47,768 nucleotides of DNA, taken from assembly GCF_014377975.1 (NCBI RefSeq), contig NZ_JACMOO010000038.1, forward strand, positions 1-47,768, in the 5' to 3' direction. Positions 1-7,901 of the stretch are shown one piece after another. The number at the start of each line of letters is the position of its first letter. Within the stretch, counting starts at the first letter, position 1. The notes under the pieces are model-generated. The model was not told the origin of the DNA. It saw nothing but the letters and a program-made list of their open reading frames with translations, and made no database searches. The position numbers and the translations under genes were made by a program. This stretch comes from Ferruginibacter sp. GTDB taxonomy: Bacteria > Bacteroidota > Bacteroidia > Chitinophagales > Chitinophagaceae.

Positions 1-560
1 GCTAACCATTTATTGATGGGTGAAGATGCCTGTGTTTCCTTTTCACTATTGTATTCATCTACCGCATACTTATCATTGTGCTTCAGCAGCAGCCAGGCAT
101 TTTCCTGTTTGCCTTTTAATTTTACCAAAGCAAATTCGCCCCTTAATTTTTTACCGTGCAAAGTAATTTTAAGGCTACCTGCTTTAATACCAGCCAGCAA
201 TTTTTTTTCGGCCAATGGGCCTGATTCATTTTCAATAGTGGTATAGGTTCCTTTATCCCATATTTCTACAATGCCTGCTCCATAGCCTTCGGGAATCACG
301 CCTTTAAAATCTTTATAGGCGTACGGATGATCTTCTACCATCATGGCCAGCCGTTTATCTGCCGGGTTCATTGATGGACCTTTAGGCACGGCCCAGCTTT
401 TTAAAACACCGTCTACCTCTAACCTGAAATCGTAATGCAGGTGCGACGCTTTATGCCGTTGTACCACAAAAGATAATTGCCTGCTGCTTTTATTAAGCTT
501 CGCTGCAGGTTCGGGAGATTTGTTGAAATTTCTTTTCTCTGTATATTTTGTTAGACTCAT
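1..560 (-). CDS. ligD: DNA ligase D (LigD), N-terminal part, cut by window edge
   Basis: This gene runs off the left edge, so only about 186 N-terminal residues are visible. They form the 3'-phosphoesterase domain of LigD, which cleans 3' ends before ligation in bacterial non-homologous end joining. The metal and phosphate-binding residues are all present: the HKASHLHYDFRLE motif supplies His36, His42, Asp44 and Arg46, and a further His78 lies in VEDHP; the spacing matches the known phosphoesterase active site. A phosphoesterase domain at the very N-terminus is one of the known LigD domain orders; the ligase and polymerase domains should lie beyond the edge. The ATG at 560 sits one base after the Ku stop codon (TGA-T-ATG), so the two are probably translationally coupled. 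Confidence 0.93.
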   Translation of the reverse strand, partial: MSLTKYTEKRNFNKSPEPAAKLNKSSRQLSFVVQRHKASHLHYDFRLEVDGVLKSWAVPKGPSMNPADKRLAMMVEDHPYAYKDFKGVIPEGYGAGIVEIWDKGTYTTIENESGPLAEKKLLAGIKAGSLKITLHGKKLRGEFALVKLKGKQENAWLLLKHNDKYAVDEYNSEKETQASSPINKWL

Positions 561-561
561 A

Positions 562-1335
562 TCAGGATGCTTTTTTTGTTTTTACAGACAGGCTTGCTTT
601 TAATTGTTCCATAAGGTCTTTGGCCTTACTATGCACCACTTTTAAATGTGTAGCTGCAGGTTTGTTTCCTTTTGCTTTCGCCTTTATCAGTTTTAATAAT
701 TGCTGGGTATAATTGTCTTTGTAAGATGCAATATTAAAATTTCCGGATAACTGGTTAATGAGCGAAATGGCCATTTTAAGCTCGCCGGGTTTTACTGCTG
801 CGGTAGGTAATTCAAGGTCTTTTGTATCCCGTATCTCTTCTGAAAAACGCAGTTGGTTCAGTACCATTATATTTTCTGTTGCCCTTACAATGGCGAGGTG
901 TTCCTTATTGCGCATCACAAAAGTTGATACACCCACTTTGCCCGTTTTCAGCAACGCTTCCTTCAACAAAGCATACGCTCTTACACCCGATTTTTCGGGT
1001 ACAAGATAATAAGGTGTTTCATAATAGATGCTGTTAATTTCTGCCTCCTTTACAAAATCACTTATTTCAATTACTTTGGTTTTTACCGCATTGGCCGAAG
1101 CAAAATCCTTGTCATCCAGCACCACGTATTTATTGTTAAGCATATAGCCTTTTACAATATTTGCCCATGCAACTTCCTTTCCTGTTTTTTCATTCACCCG
1201 CATAAAACGAATATTAGACAGATCCTTTTTATCCAGCATGTCCAAATCCAGTTCGCTGCCTTGCGTTGCACTAAATAGTTTTACCGGAATATTTACCAGG
1301 CCAAATCCTATAGCCCCTGTCCATATAGGTCGCAT
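562..1335 (-). CDS. ku: Ku protein, non-homologous end joining
   Basis: A 257-residue bacterial Ku. The start MRPIWTGAIGFGLVNIPVKL is the classic Ku N-terminus, and the beta-barrel core (YYLVPEKSGVRAYALLKEAL, then AIVRATENIMVLNQLRF) follows. Ku forms a homodimer that threads onto broken DNA ends and recruits LigD. The C-terminal 50 residues are lysine-rich (KLIKAKAKGNKPA, SVKTKKAS), as in the extended tails of bacterial Ku that aid DNA and LigD binding. It lies directly upstream of ligD with a one-base gap and 53 bases downstream of topoisomerase IB, all on one strand. The length is normal for the family and the ATG start is unambiguous. Confidence 0.96.
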   Translation of the reverse strand: MRPIWTGAIGFGLVNIPVKLFSATQGSELDLDMLDKKDLSNIRFMRVNEKTGKEVAWANIVKGYMLNNKYVVLDDKDFASANAVKTKVIEISDFVKEAEINSIYYETPYYLVPEKSGVRAYALLKEALLKTGKVGVSTFVMRNKEHLAIVRATENIMVLNQLRFSEEIRDTKDLELPTAAVKPGELKMAISLINQLSGNFNIASYKDNYTQQLLKLIKAKAKGNKPAATHLKVVHSKAKDLMEQLKASLSVKTKKAS

Positions 1336-1388
1336 AATTTAAAATTTAAACGGTACACAATTCTTTGTTAATCACACCAGCCGCCAAT

Positions 1389-2483
1389 TTAGTTTGATTC
1401 TAAAATCTTCATTATAATTTGTTCTTCGGCAGTAAGGTGCGTTTTATTGTTATTCACTTCTGTGTTATCCAGTTGCTTCAAGTATTTTTCCAGCGATTTA
1501 TTTTCATATAGAGATAAAATAGCCGGGTGCACATAATATTTTTTACAAACAGTTCTTGTATTTCCCAATTGAATGGAAACCATGTCCAGCGCTACTACAA
1601 TTTTCTTTTTAGCTTCAGTGGCGGTATCAAAAAATCCAAGTTCCTTAAACGCCAAAAAAGCATGCAGGGTTCCTGACCAGGTTCTAAAATCTTTCGCAGT
1701 AAAATCGCCGCCACTTAATTTTTTTATGTAGTCATTCACCATGCCCGAATCTACAGATCTGCGGTCGCCTTCCGTAGTATAATATTGAAATAATTCCTTA
1801 CCAGGAATATCCTTGCATCTTTTTACAAGAGCGGATAATTTTTTATTACGTAAACTTATATCATGATGAATACCCTTTTTACCCCTAAAAGAAAACTTTA
1901 GTTCATTACCGCTGATATTTACATGTTTGTTTTTTAAAGTAGTTAATCCAAACGAACCGTATAACCTTTCATAGTTGGTATTACCCACTCTTATGTTGGT
2001 TGTTTCTATTAACCTAACAACCAATGCCAGCACTTTTTCAACGGGTAGTCCGGGTAATGACAGATCTCTTTCTACCTGCAACCGGATTGCAGGCAATACT
2101 TTACCAAACTGGTACAAACGAAAATATTTTGTATGGTTTCGCAACGCATTCCATAGCACGTGATATTTGTATTGCTTCCTTTTTTTTACGTCTATTCCTG
2201 TTGCCTGCAGATGTCCATTTTCGAGTTCACATATCCAAACATTTTCCCAGGCGGGTGGTATCACCAGGCTCCTGATTCTTTGTAAATTCAATTCGTCTAT
2301 AATCTCCTTAGCTTCAGCGGTAACATAGTCAAAATTATTTCCTTTTTTTATACGCTTTATGCCGGGCTGTGTGTCGTGCACATAAATAAGATGAATGGCT
2401 TCTGCTGTTTTTTCCGGATCGCCAATTATACTCCTGATCTTTCTTTTGGATATTTTTAAAACTTCTTCCGCAATAACTTCCAT
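1389..2483 (-). CDS. DNA topoisomerase IB, poxvirus type
   Basis: A 364-residue type IB topoisomerase, the small eukaryote/poxvirus-like enzyme that relaxes supercoils through a 3'-phosphotyrosine. The catalytic set is visible: Arg165 in RVGNTNY, a lysine in FRGKKG (about 202), Arg267 in KDFRTWSGT and the nucleophile Tyr317 in VCKKYYVHP. The N-terminal part (about 30-110, with IPPAWENVWIC and GHLQATGID) is the usual DNA-binding domain. The gene is upstream of ku and ligD on the same strand, so it may share their transcript, although a 53-base gap allows a separate promoter for ku. A perfect 9-bp inverted repeat lies just before its ATG. Confidence 0.95.
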   Translation of the reverse strand: MEVIAEEVLKISKRKIRSIIGDPEKTAEAIHLIYVHDTQPGIKRIKKGNNFDYVTAEAKEIIDELNLQRIRSLVIPPAWENVWICELENGHLQATGIDVKKRKQYKYHVLWNALRNHTKYFRLYQFGKVLPAIRLQVERDLSLPGLPVEKVLALVVRLIETTNIRVGNTNYERLYGSFGLTTLKNKHVNISGNELKFSFRGKKGIHHDISLRNKKLSALVKRCKDIPGKELFQYYTTEGDRRSVDSGMVNDYIKKLSGGDFTAKDFRTWSGTLHAFLAFKELGFFDTATEAKKKIVVALDMVSIQLGNTRTVCKKYYVHPAILSLYENKSLEKYLKQLDNTEVNNNKTHLTAEEQIIMKILESN

Positions 2484-3059
2484 ATTTTTTACAACTTTCT
2501 ATTTTACTAGAAAGTTTTATGCCTCCTTTTTTTATTGTTTACCTGAATAACAATTGATAAAAAAAACTCTCTGCCTAAATCATTCCGAGGAAATTTTTCT
2601 ACAAACACATCCCTTACTCTTTCAGAAGCGGTTGAATTGTTGTGGTACCTCTTTTAAATAATTAATTACTATAGCAGAATAAGACATCGTTTCTTTTTTT
2701 AGAAAATAAAATTTCAAGAAATAATACTTACCTGTGTAAGGAAGAAATGAATATAGAGCTAATCAAATATCAGCTGGCAGTAAAAAGTTATACAGCATCA
2801 GTATTATTTTAATAGAATTTAAAACACCGCATATTGTATAGTTTAAGAATAAATCATCTTCTGTTAATTATGTGAAAGCACTTTTTTTAAATTTAATTAG
2901 CGGAAGCTTTTTAAAAGACTGCGATAAACTTTTGGTTTTTATTAAAAGTTGGCTGAGGTTATTTTATATACACATACATACCTCCAAATCTGATGTTGAC
3001 AGGGCAGTATTTTTTAAACTTTTTTTATATTTCCTAAGTGCTTTTTTTAAAAAAGCGTT
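2484..3059. other. Intergenic, no gene recognised
   Basis: This AT-rich stretch lies between topoisomerase IB and the lipoprotein gene. Apart from the inverted repeat at 2493-2516 it holds only a weak A/T hairpin at 3040-3056 (GCTTTTTT/AAAAAAGC) near the end of the lipoprotein gene. A short GTG-started frame on the plus strand (2872-3063) has low-complexity composition and no family resemblance. Confidence 0.5.
2493..2516. promoter_or_regulatory. Inverted repeat in the topoisomerase IB leader
   Basis: Two perfect 9-base arms (AACTTTCTA at 2493-2501 and TAGAAAGTT at 2508-2516) are separated by six bases. The element ends 10 bases upstream of the topoisomerase start codon. It could be a protein-binding operator or a small RNA hairpin near the ribosome-binding region. 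There is no T-tract, so it is not a terminator. Confidence 0.4.
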
Positions 3060-3374
3060 TTAATATTTTTTAGGTTTTGAATTGCTGAGTTTATTTCTAC
3101 CGGTGTCTTTCATATTAATACTATCTTTTGTAACAGAGCGGTTGGTGCCAATTGCGGAGGTATCATTACCTGTGGCATTGCTGGTACCTGACGCTGTATT
3201 GCCGTCATTTCGAACACCTGGATTACCGGTTCCGATAGACGTTTTTCCTTTTTGTACAGTATCGGTTTCCATACCGCTGCTATTAACAGCATTAGAATGA
3301 TTATCTGAAGTCTGGTTGCCGCATGCAGCTAAAACTATACTGGTACACATGGCGATGAAGATTGTATTTTTCAT
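3060..3374 (-). CDS. Small Ser/Thr/Asn-rich lipoprotein, unknown function
   Basis: A 104-residue protein with a short signal peptide and a lipobox (VLAAC, Cys18), so it should be acylated at Cys18 and anchored in the membrane facing the periplasm or outside. The mature part is low complexity, rich in Asn, Ser, Thr, Gly and Asp, with no predicted fold, and ends in a basic tail (NSKPKKY). Small lipoproteins of this composition are common in Bacteroidota and carry no assigned function. It stands alone between intergenic regions. The ATG start and lipobox support it as real; nothing supports a specific role. Confidence 0.72.
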   Translation of the reverse strand: MKNTIFIAMCTSIVLAACGNQTSDNHSNAVNSSGMETDTVQKGKTSIGTGNPGVRNDGNTASGTSNATGNDTSAIGTNRSVTKDSINMKDTGRNKLSNSKPKKY

Positions 3375-3779
3375 AATTATTTTTTTATCTACGTACCATC
3401 CATCAAATCATCTACCAAAAAGCTTTTTAAGAATTATTTATTTTTGAGCCTTCTGATCAAAAAATTATAAAGTATCCGGGATGATGCCTGTTGTGATTGT
3501 TTTATCTGTTCTACAGACATTTGAAAATTTGCACCAAAAGATGCATCTTTTAAACAGACGCAAGTGCGTCAAAAACCCGGGGTTTGCAGGACCCTAACAA
3601 CTGTGAATAAAATAACAATCGTGGTGTAATTTTATAAAGAAATAATTTTATGCGCTTAAGCAGAAATACCATGCGGTTATTCTGCTATTAAAGTTATGCA
3701 GGAAGATGATTGGTATTTCATTTGCAACGCTCCAATTCAATTTACAATGCAAATGTGATACCTTCTGAATACTTAAAAA
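3375..3779. other. Intergenic with two small GC hairpins
   Basis: This is the divergent region between the lipoprotein (minus) and the phosphatase (plus), so it must contain promoters for both. Two short palindromes stand out against the AT-rich background: GACGCAAGTGCGTC at 3557-3570 and AAACCCGGGGTTT just after it. No clear TAnnTTTG promoter box was found. Confidence 0.4.
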
Positions 3780-4514
3780 ATGAAACGAACTTTAGTAATA
3801 GGAGATATACATGGAGGATTGAAGGCTTTGCGCCAGTTATTGGAAAAAGCCAATGTTGTGGTTGCCGATAAACTCATCTTTCTCGGCGATTATGTAGATG
3901 GATGGAGTGAATCTGCTGCGGTAGTGGACTTCCTGCTTGCCCTTAAAAAAAGTCATGAATGTATATTTATAAAAGGCAATCATGATATATGGTGTGAGGA
4001 ATGGTTGAGTGGCGGTACAATAGACACTACCTGGCTTATGCATGGAGGTGAAGAAACATTGAACAGTTATGCGGATACCAATGCTGCCACCAGGAATAAT
4101 CATCTTATTTTTTTTGAACAAATGCCCTACTATTTAATTGATGAACAAAACAGGTTATTCGTTCATGCCGGCTTTACTGCTAACTATGGTCCGCAAAAAG
4201 AATTGAATCCCGCTAATGTAACTTTAGACAGAACACTGTGGGAAACGGCTATCTCTTTAAACAAACATATAAAACCTGGTTCTATTTTCTTTCCAAAAAG
4301 ACTCAAGCTCTTTCATGAAATTTATATTGGTCATACACCCACCTTGTATTATGATACAGACACACCCATGCAGGCCTGCGATGTATGGAACTTAGATACC
4401 GGTGCTGCCTTTACGGGTAAACTAAGCATGATGGATATTGATACCAAACAATATTGGCAAAGTGATCCGGTATATCAATTGTATCCAGATGAGATGGGGA
4501 GGAATAAAATTTAA
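3780..4514 (+). CDS. PPP-family metallophosphatase (Ser/Thr phosphatase or ApaH-like)
   Basis: A 244-residue calcineurin-like phosphoesterase of the PPP type. The dimetal signature motifs occur in order: GDIHG (8-12), GDYVDG (36-41) and GNHD (66-69), followed by the histidine motifs FVHAGF and YIGHTPT. These bind two metal ions that activate water for phosphate ester hydrolysis. Bacterial relatives dephosphorylate proteins or diadenosine polyphosphates, and the sequence does not decide which. There is no signal peptide, so it acts in the cytoplasm. It is a single-gene unit, convergent with fucP. The ATG at 3780 places GDIHG at the usual distance from the N-terminus. Confidence 0.9.
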   Translation: MKRTLVIGDIHGGLKALRQLLEKANVVVADKLIFLGDYVDGWSESAAVVDFLLALKKSHECIFIKGNHDIWCEEWLSGGTIDTTWLMHGGEETLNSYADTNAATRNNHLIFFEQMPYYLIDEQNRLFVHAGFTANYGPQKELNPANVTLDRTLWETAISLNKHIKPGSIFFPKRLKLFHEIYIGHTPTLYYDTDTPMQACDVWNLDTGAAFTGKLSMMDIDTKQYWQSDPVYQLYPDEMGRNKI

Positions 4515-4860
4515 AGAATTATAGAATACTTATGGGAGAAATTTGGCTCAATATTTTATAATTTTTTGTATTCTTTCAATTCAAATTAACCAATTTAATC
4601 GCATGACTTATACAATAAATAGAGCACTGGATACTTTTTAATTTATGCCAACAAACTGGATGGTTGAAATAATCCCATTGCCTGGCCTTGTGGCAAGCAA
4701 TTTTAAAGGTTGGTTACAGCAGGCAGGCATTAAGCGAGTGCATACAATTCAGCACATCAAACGTAAATTTATAAATACCAGTTATGAGGTAGCGTTTTTT
4801 TACATAATTTCCTTTATAGATTTAAATTCAGGAGATAGTATTTGATGTTGAGTGCAAATT
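4515..4860. other. Intergenic between convergent genes
   Basis: This gap separates the 3' ends of the phosphatase and fucP genes. A 66-codon frame on the plus strand (4645-4845) begins with ATG but has no recognisable domain, signal or RBS. I see no strong terminator hairpin. Confidence 0.4.
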
Positions 4861-6117
4861 TTACAATTGGCTTTTTTCAATCACCCGATACCCTTTCCAT
4901 CCAAAGAAAAAAATCACAATAAAGCATACCAGTGGCACGATGTAGCCATACTGAATATTACCTGTACCATCGCTGATATAACCGAATATTCGTGGCAATA
5001 TAGCACCTCCGACAATACTCATGATGATGAGGCTGCTGCCAAATTCGGTATCGCCTTTTAAATCTTTTATACCCAGGGCAAAAATTGTAGGGAACATGAT
5101 GGACATGAAAAAACAGATGCCAATAACGGCATAAACAGTTACGAAGCCGTGTCCTGCAATAGCTACTATACACAACAGAACATTGATAACAGCATACAAA
5201 GCAAGCAGCTTTTGAGGCTGGATGTATTTCATTAAAAAAGTTCCCAGGAACCGGCCAATCAAAAACGCTATTCCACACACAGATAAATAATCACCTGCCT
5301 CCACCTGAGTAATTCCTGCAGATTTTGGAGCATATAAAATAAACAGACTGAAAACACAAACCTGTGCGCCCACATAAGCAAACTGCGATGCCACAGCCCA
5401 GGAAAGGTGCCGATACTTAAAGGCATGTAAAATATTTTTTCCTGCAACATGGCCTTCTGCCTTTTGAATAACAGGCAACTTGGTAAAAGCAAAAATAACA
5501 GCTACTAAAACCAATATTGATCCCAAAATAAAGTAAGGCAGTTTAACGCTGGATGCTTCTGATGCCAATGCTATTTTCCTTGCAGATTCGGTCATGGCAT
5601 TTAACTGCTCGTCCGAAAAGCCCTTAGTCAATATTATTCTTACCCCAATTGCAGGTGCTAATGCTGTTGCAAGCCCATTGAATGATTGAGAAAAATTAAG
5701 TCGTAGCGTAGAGGTTTCTGGCGGTCCTAATGAAGACGCATAAGGATTCGCAGCCGTTTCTAAAATAGTTAATCCACAAGCAATGATGAACAGGGCCACT
5801 AAAAAGAAACTGTACAATTGGGTATTTGCTGCGGGTATGAATAAGAAACAGCCAATTGCAAAAAGCAATAAACCTGTAATGATGCCTATCTTATAACCAT
5901 ACTTTTTCATGATAAACCCGGCCGGTAGTGCCATAATAAAATAGGCTATAAAAACTGCTGAATCAACTAATGTAGACTGAGTGGTAGTAAGTGTAAACGA
6001 TCTTTTTAGATGTGGTATCAGCACAGGATCCAGGTTATGCGCAAAGCCCCATAAAAAAAATAAAGAGGTAATAAGAATGAAAGCAAAACGGTACGACTTG
6101 CTGGTGATTGAAGGCAT
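4861..6117 (-). CDS. fucP: L-fucose:proton symporter, FucP-type MFS transporter
   Basis: A 418-residue, twelve-helix major facilitator superfamily protein of the FucP sugar:proton symporter group. The start SLFFLWGFAHNLDPVLIPHLK is the family hallmark (helix 1 with FFLWGF and N-L-[DN]), and ETAANPYASSLGPPETSTLRLN with NFSQSFNGLA in helices 4-5 is equally typical. It would import L-fucose, or a closely related hexose, across the inner membrane. It is the last gene of the fucosidase/SusCD cluster on the minus strand, which supports L-fucose as the cargo. No fucose isomerase, kinase or aldolase follows in this window, so catabolism must be encoded elsewhere. The ATG start is well placed before helix 1. 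Confidence 0.9.
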   Translation of the reverse strand: MPSITSKSYRFAFILITSLFFLWGFAHNLDPVLIPHLKRSFTLTTTQSTLVDSAVFIAYFIMALPAGFIMKKYGYKIGIITGLLLFAIGCFLFIPAANTQLYSFFLVALFIIACGLTILETAANPYASSLGPPETSTLRLNFSQSFNGLATALAPAIGVRIILTKGFSDEQLNAMTESARKIALASEASSVKLPYFILGSILVLVAVIFAFTKLPVIQKAEGHVAGKNILHAFKYRHLSWAVASQFAYVGAQVCVFSLFILYAPKSAGITQVEAGDYLSVCGIAFLIGRFLGTFLMKYIQPQKLLALYAVINVLLCIVAIAGHGFVTVYAVIGICFFMSIMFPTIFALGIKDLKGDTEFGSSLIIMSIVGGAILPRIFGYISDGTGNIQYGYIVPLVCFIVIFFFGWKGYRVIEKSQL

Positions 6118-6424
6118 ATAATTGATTTTTATCAGGAAAATAATTTTCTGCTGGTGATGTAGTAAGCTGTATAACAGGTATAGTGTTTACCTGCTTTTTT
6201 ATTTGATGAAAGGTGGCTTCCAGCTTATCGGTTGTATTCATTCTATGGCCATTATTAATAGCGTAGCCGGTAATAAATTGGGGATCACATTTACCATCCT
6301 GTCCATGGTGGTCAGGTATTGTAAACATTTACGTACCCCATTAACTTTATAGTTAGCCATCATTAAAAATTTAAAAGATACGGGAAGATAAATTTAATAA
6401 AATATCTGTAACAATTATTATAGC
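6118..6424 (-). other. Gap in the fucose cluster with two short overlapping frames
   Basis: Between the fucosidase and fucP lie two short ATG-started minus-strand frames in different phases: one from 6360 (about 40 residues, beginning MANYKVNGVRK) and one from 6328 (beginning MFTIPDHHGQDGKCDP) that runs into the start of fucP. The second has a protein-like composition for its first 60 residues (CDPQFITGYAINNGHRMNTT). This may be a frameshifted relic of a small gene. I do not recognise the family. It could also be plain leader sequence. Confidence 0.3.
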
Positions 6425-7876
6425 CTACAAGGTGTTTTTAATTTTCACCACAAATAATTCTGCAGGTATATCGCCTGGTGCTAACCTGGAAATATCGATG
6501 ACACAATCATTGCCGGATTGTTTCAACACCAACGGTTTGTTGCAACCCAATATGCTTGCCACGGCACCGGCTGAAGCCTTGAAATTTCTCAGCCTTATTT
6601 GAGGAGTATAAGCCGGCACCACACAATACAAATCCTTGCCCCTGGTGGTAAAAAATAATTCGATGTGCGCTTTGTCTTTAGCAGGCTTTATTAAATCGCT
6701 GATGCTATAGCCCGACATGAAAGCCTCGCCCTGCTTCTCCGGCTTTTTGCCCGGGCTCCACTGGTAAGATTGTTTATAGGCCCTGGTACCATAGATTGCT
6801 TCGCCATTGGTTTGTAGCCATGTACCCATATCAGTAAGGCGCTGTTGCATGATAACAGGTATGCGTCCATCTGCAGTGGGCCCAATGTCTAACAATAAAT
6901 TACCACCTCTCGAAACGATATCTGCTAACACTAAAATAATGTCGTGACTGCTTTTATAATCTTCCAGTTTTTCGTTTCTGTTATAACCATACGAATGGCC
7001 GATGCCCTGGCTTTCTTCCCAGGTTACGCTTGCATCCATGCCGCTGCCATATTCTGAAGTGGTGTAAGTTGCACCGGTATTCTTGCCACGGGTATTGCTT
7101 CCCCACCGATCGTCGACTACTACTTCTTTTGCCACCGGCGATTCATTGTACAACCAGGCCAATAGCTCTTCGCTTTTCCAGGCTGTGTCAGAAAGTTCCC
7201 ATTCTCCATCAGAGAAAATAATGGACGGCTTATATTTTGTAACCAGGTCTTTAAACTGCGGTATCATGTGCTGGGATACATACTTTTTTTTGTCACTCAG
7301 CCATAACGGATTAAACCATTCATACAGCGAATAATAGTAGCCCATCTTTAAGCCTGCAGCCCTTACCGCGGTACTTAAATCGCCCAATAGATCCCGCTTT
7401 GGCGAACCTGTTACAGCGTTCCACGGGTGGCCCCAATCCCGGTCGGCTTCGGCACTGTTCCATAAGCAATACCCCTCATGATGCTTGGATGTAAGCACCA
7501 CATACTTAGCGCCTGATTTTTTGAACACATCGGCCCATTGCTCCGGATTAAACATCTCTGCCTTAAACTGTTTCTCAAATTGTGGGTATTGAAAATCTTC
7601 CCCATAATTCTTGTTATGAAAAGCCACAAAATCTTTTTGTTTTGCATTCAGCTGGTACCAATACCACTCTGCATAACTAAGCCCGCTATTAGGTATTACA
7701 GGTGCAAAAGATGGAACTGAATACACGCCCCAATGGATAAAAATCCCAAACTTATCCTGCTGGAACCATTCCGGCATTTTACGTTTATTAAGCGATGCCC
7801 AATTTGGCTCAAACTGTTGTGCAGTAGCTATACAAACGGAGCAAAGCACTAAAAAAAGTAAGCCTGTTTTTTTCAT
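6425..7876 (-). CDS. Alpha-L-fucosidase, GH29, secreted
   Basis: A 483-residue GH29 enzyme with an N-terminal signal peptide (MKKTGLLFLVLCSVCIATAQ), so it is periplasmic or exported. The (beta/alpha)8 barrel begins at WFQQDKFGIFIHWGVYSVP (about 37-55). The substrate motif TSKHHEGYCLWNS is at 129-141, and the likely nucleophile is Asp223 in SIIFSDGEWE. GH29 enzymes retain configuration and release L-fucose from glycans. A beta-sandwich C-terminal domain fills the last 100 residues. The acid/base residue is not conserved across GH29 and I cannot assign it. It lies 25 bases after the FG-GAP lipoprotein and before fucP, so it is probably in one operon with them. It differs strongly from the other GH29 at 11515-12891. 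Confidence 0.93.
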   Translation of the reverse strand: MKKTGLLFLVLCSVCIATAQQFEPNWASLNKRKMPEWFQQDKFGIFIHWGVYSVPSFAPVIPNSGLSYAEWYWYQLNAKQKDFVAFHNKNYGEDFQYPQFEKQFKAEMFNPEQWADVFKKSGAKYVVLTSKHHEGYCLWNSAEADRDWGHPWNAVTGSPKRDLLGDLSTAVRAAGLKMGYYYSLYEWFNPLWLSDKKKYVSQHMIPQFKDLVTKYKPSIIFSDGEWELSDTAWKSEELLAWLYNESPVAKEVVVDDRWGSNTRGKNTGATYTTSEYGSGMDASVTWEESQGIGHSYGYNRNEKLEDYKSSHDIILVLADIVSRGGNLLLDIGPTADGRIPVIMQQRLTDMGTWLQTNGEAIYGTRAYKQSYQWSPGKKPEKQGEAFMSGYSISDLIKPAKDKAHIELFFTTRGKDLYCVVPAYTPQIRLRNFKASAGAVASILGCNKPLVLKQSGNDCVIDISRLAPGDIPAELFVVKIKNTL

Positions 7877-7901
7877 TTTTTTGTATTTTAAGCGTGATAA
7901 G

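Noticed and set aside
2872-3063. A 63-codon GTG-started frame on the plus strand
   Set aside because: The composition is dominated by Phe, Leu and Lys from A/T runs, with no resemblance to a known family.
4645-4845. A 66-codon ATG-started frame between the phosphatase and fucP
   Set aside because: It has no domain, signal or ribosome site and lies between two convergent gene ends; chance is enough to explain it.
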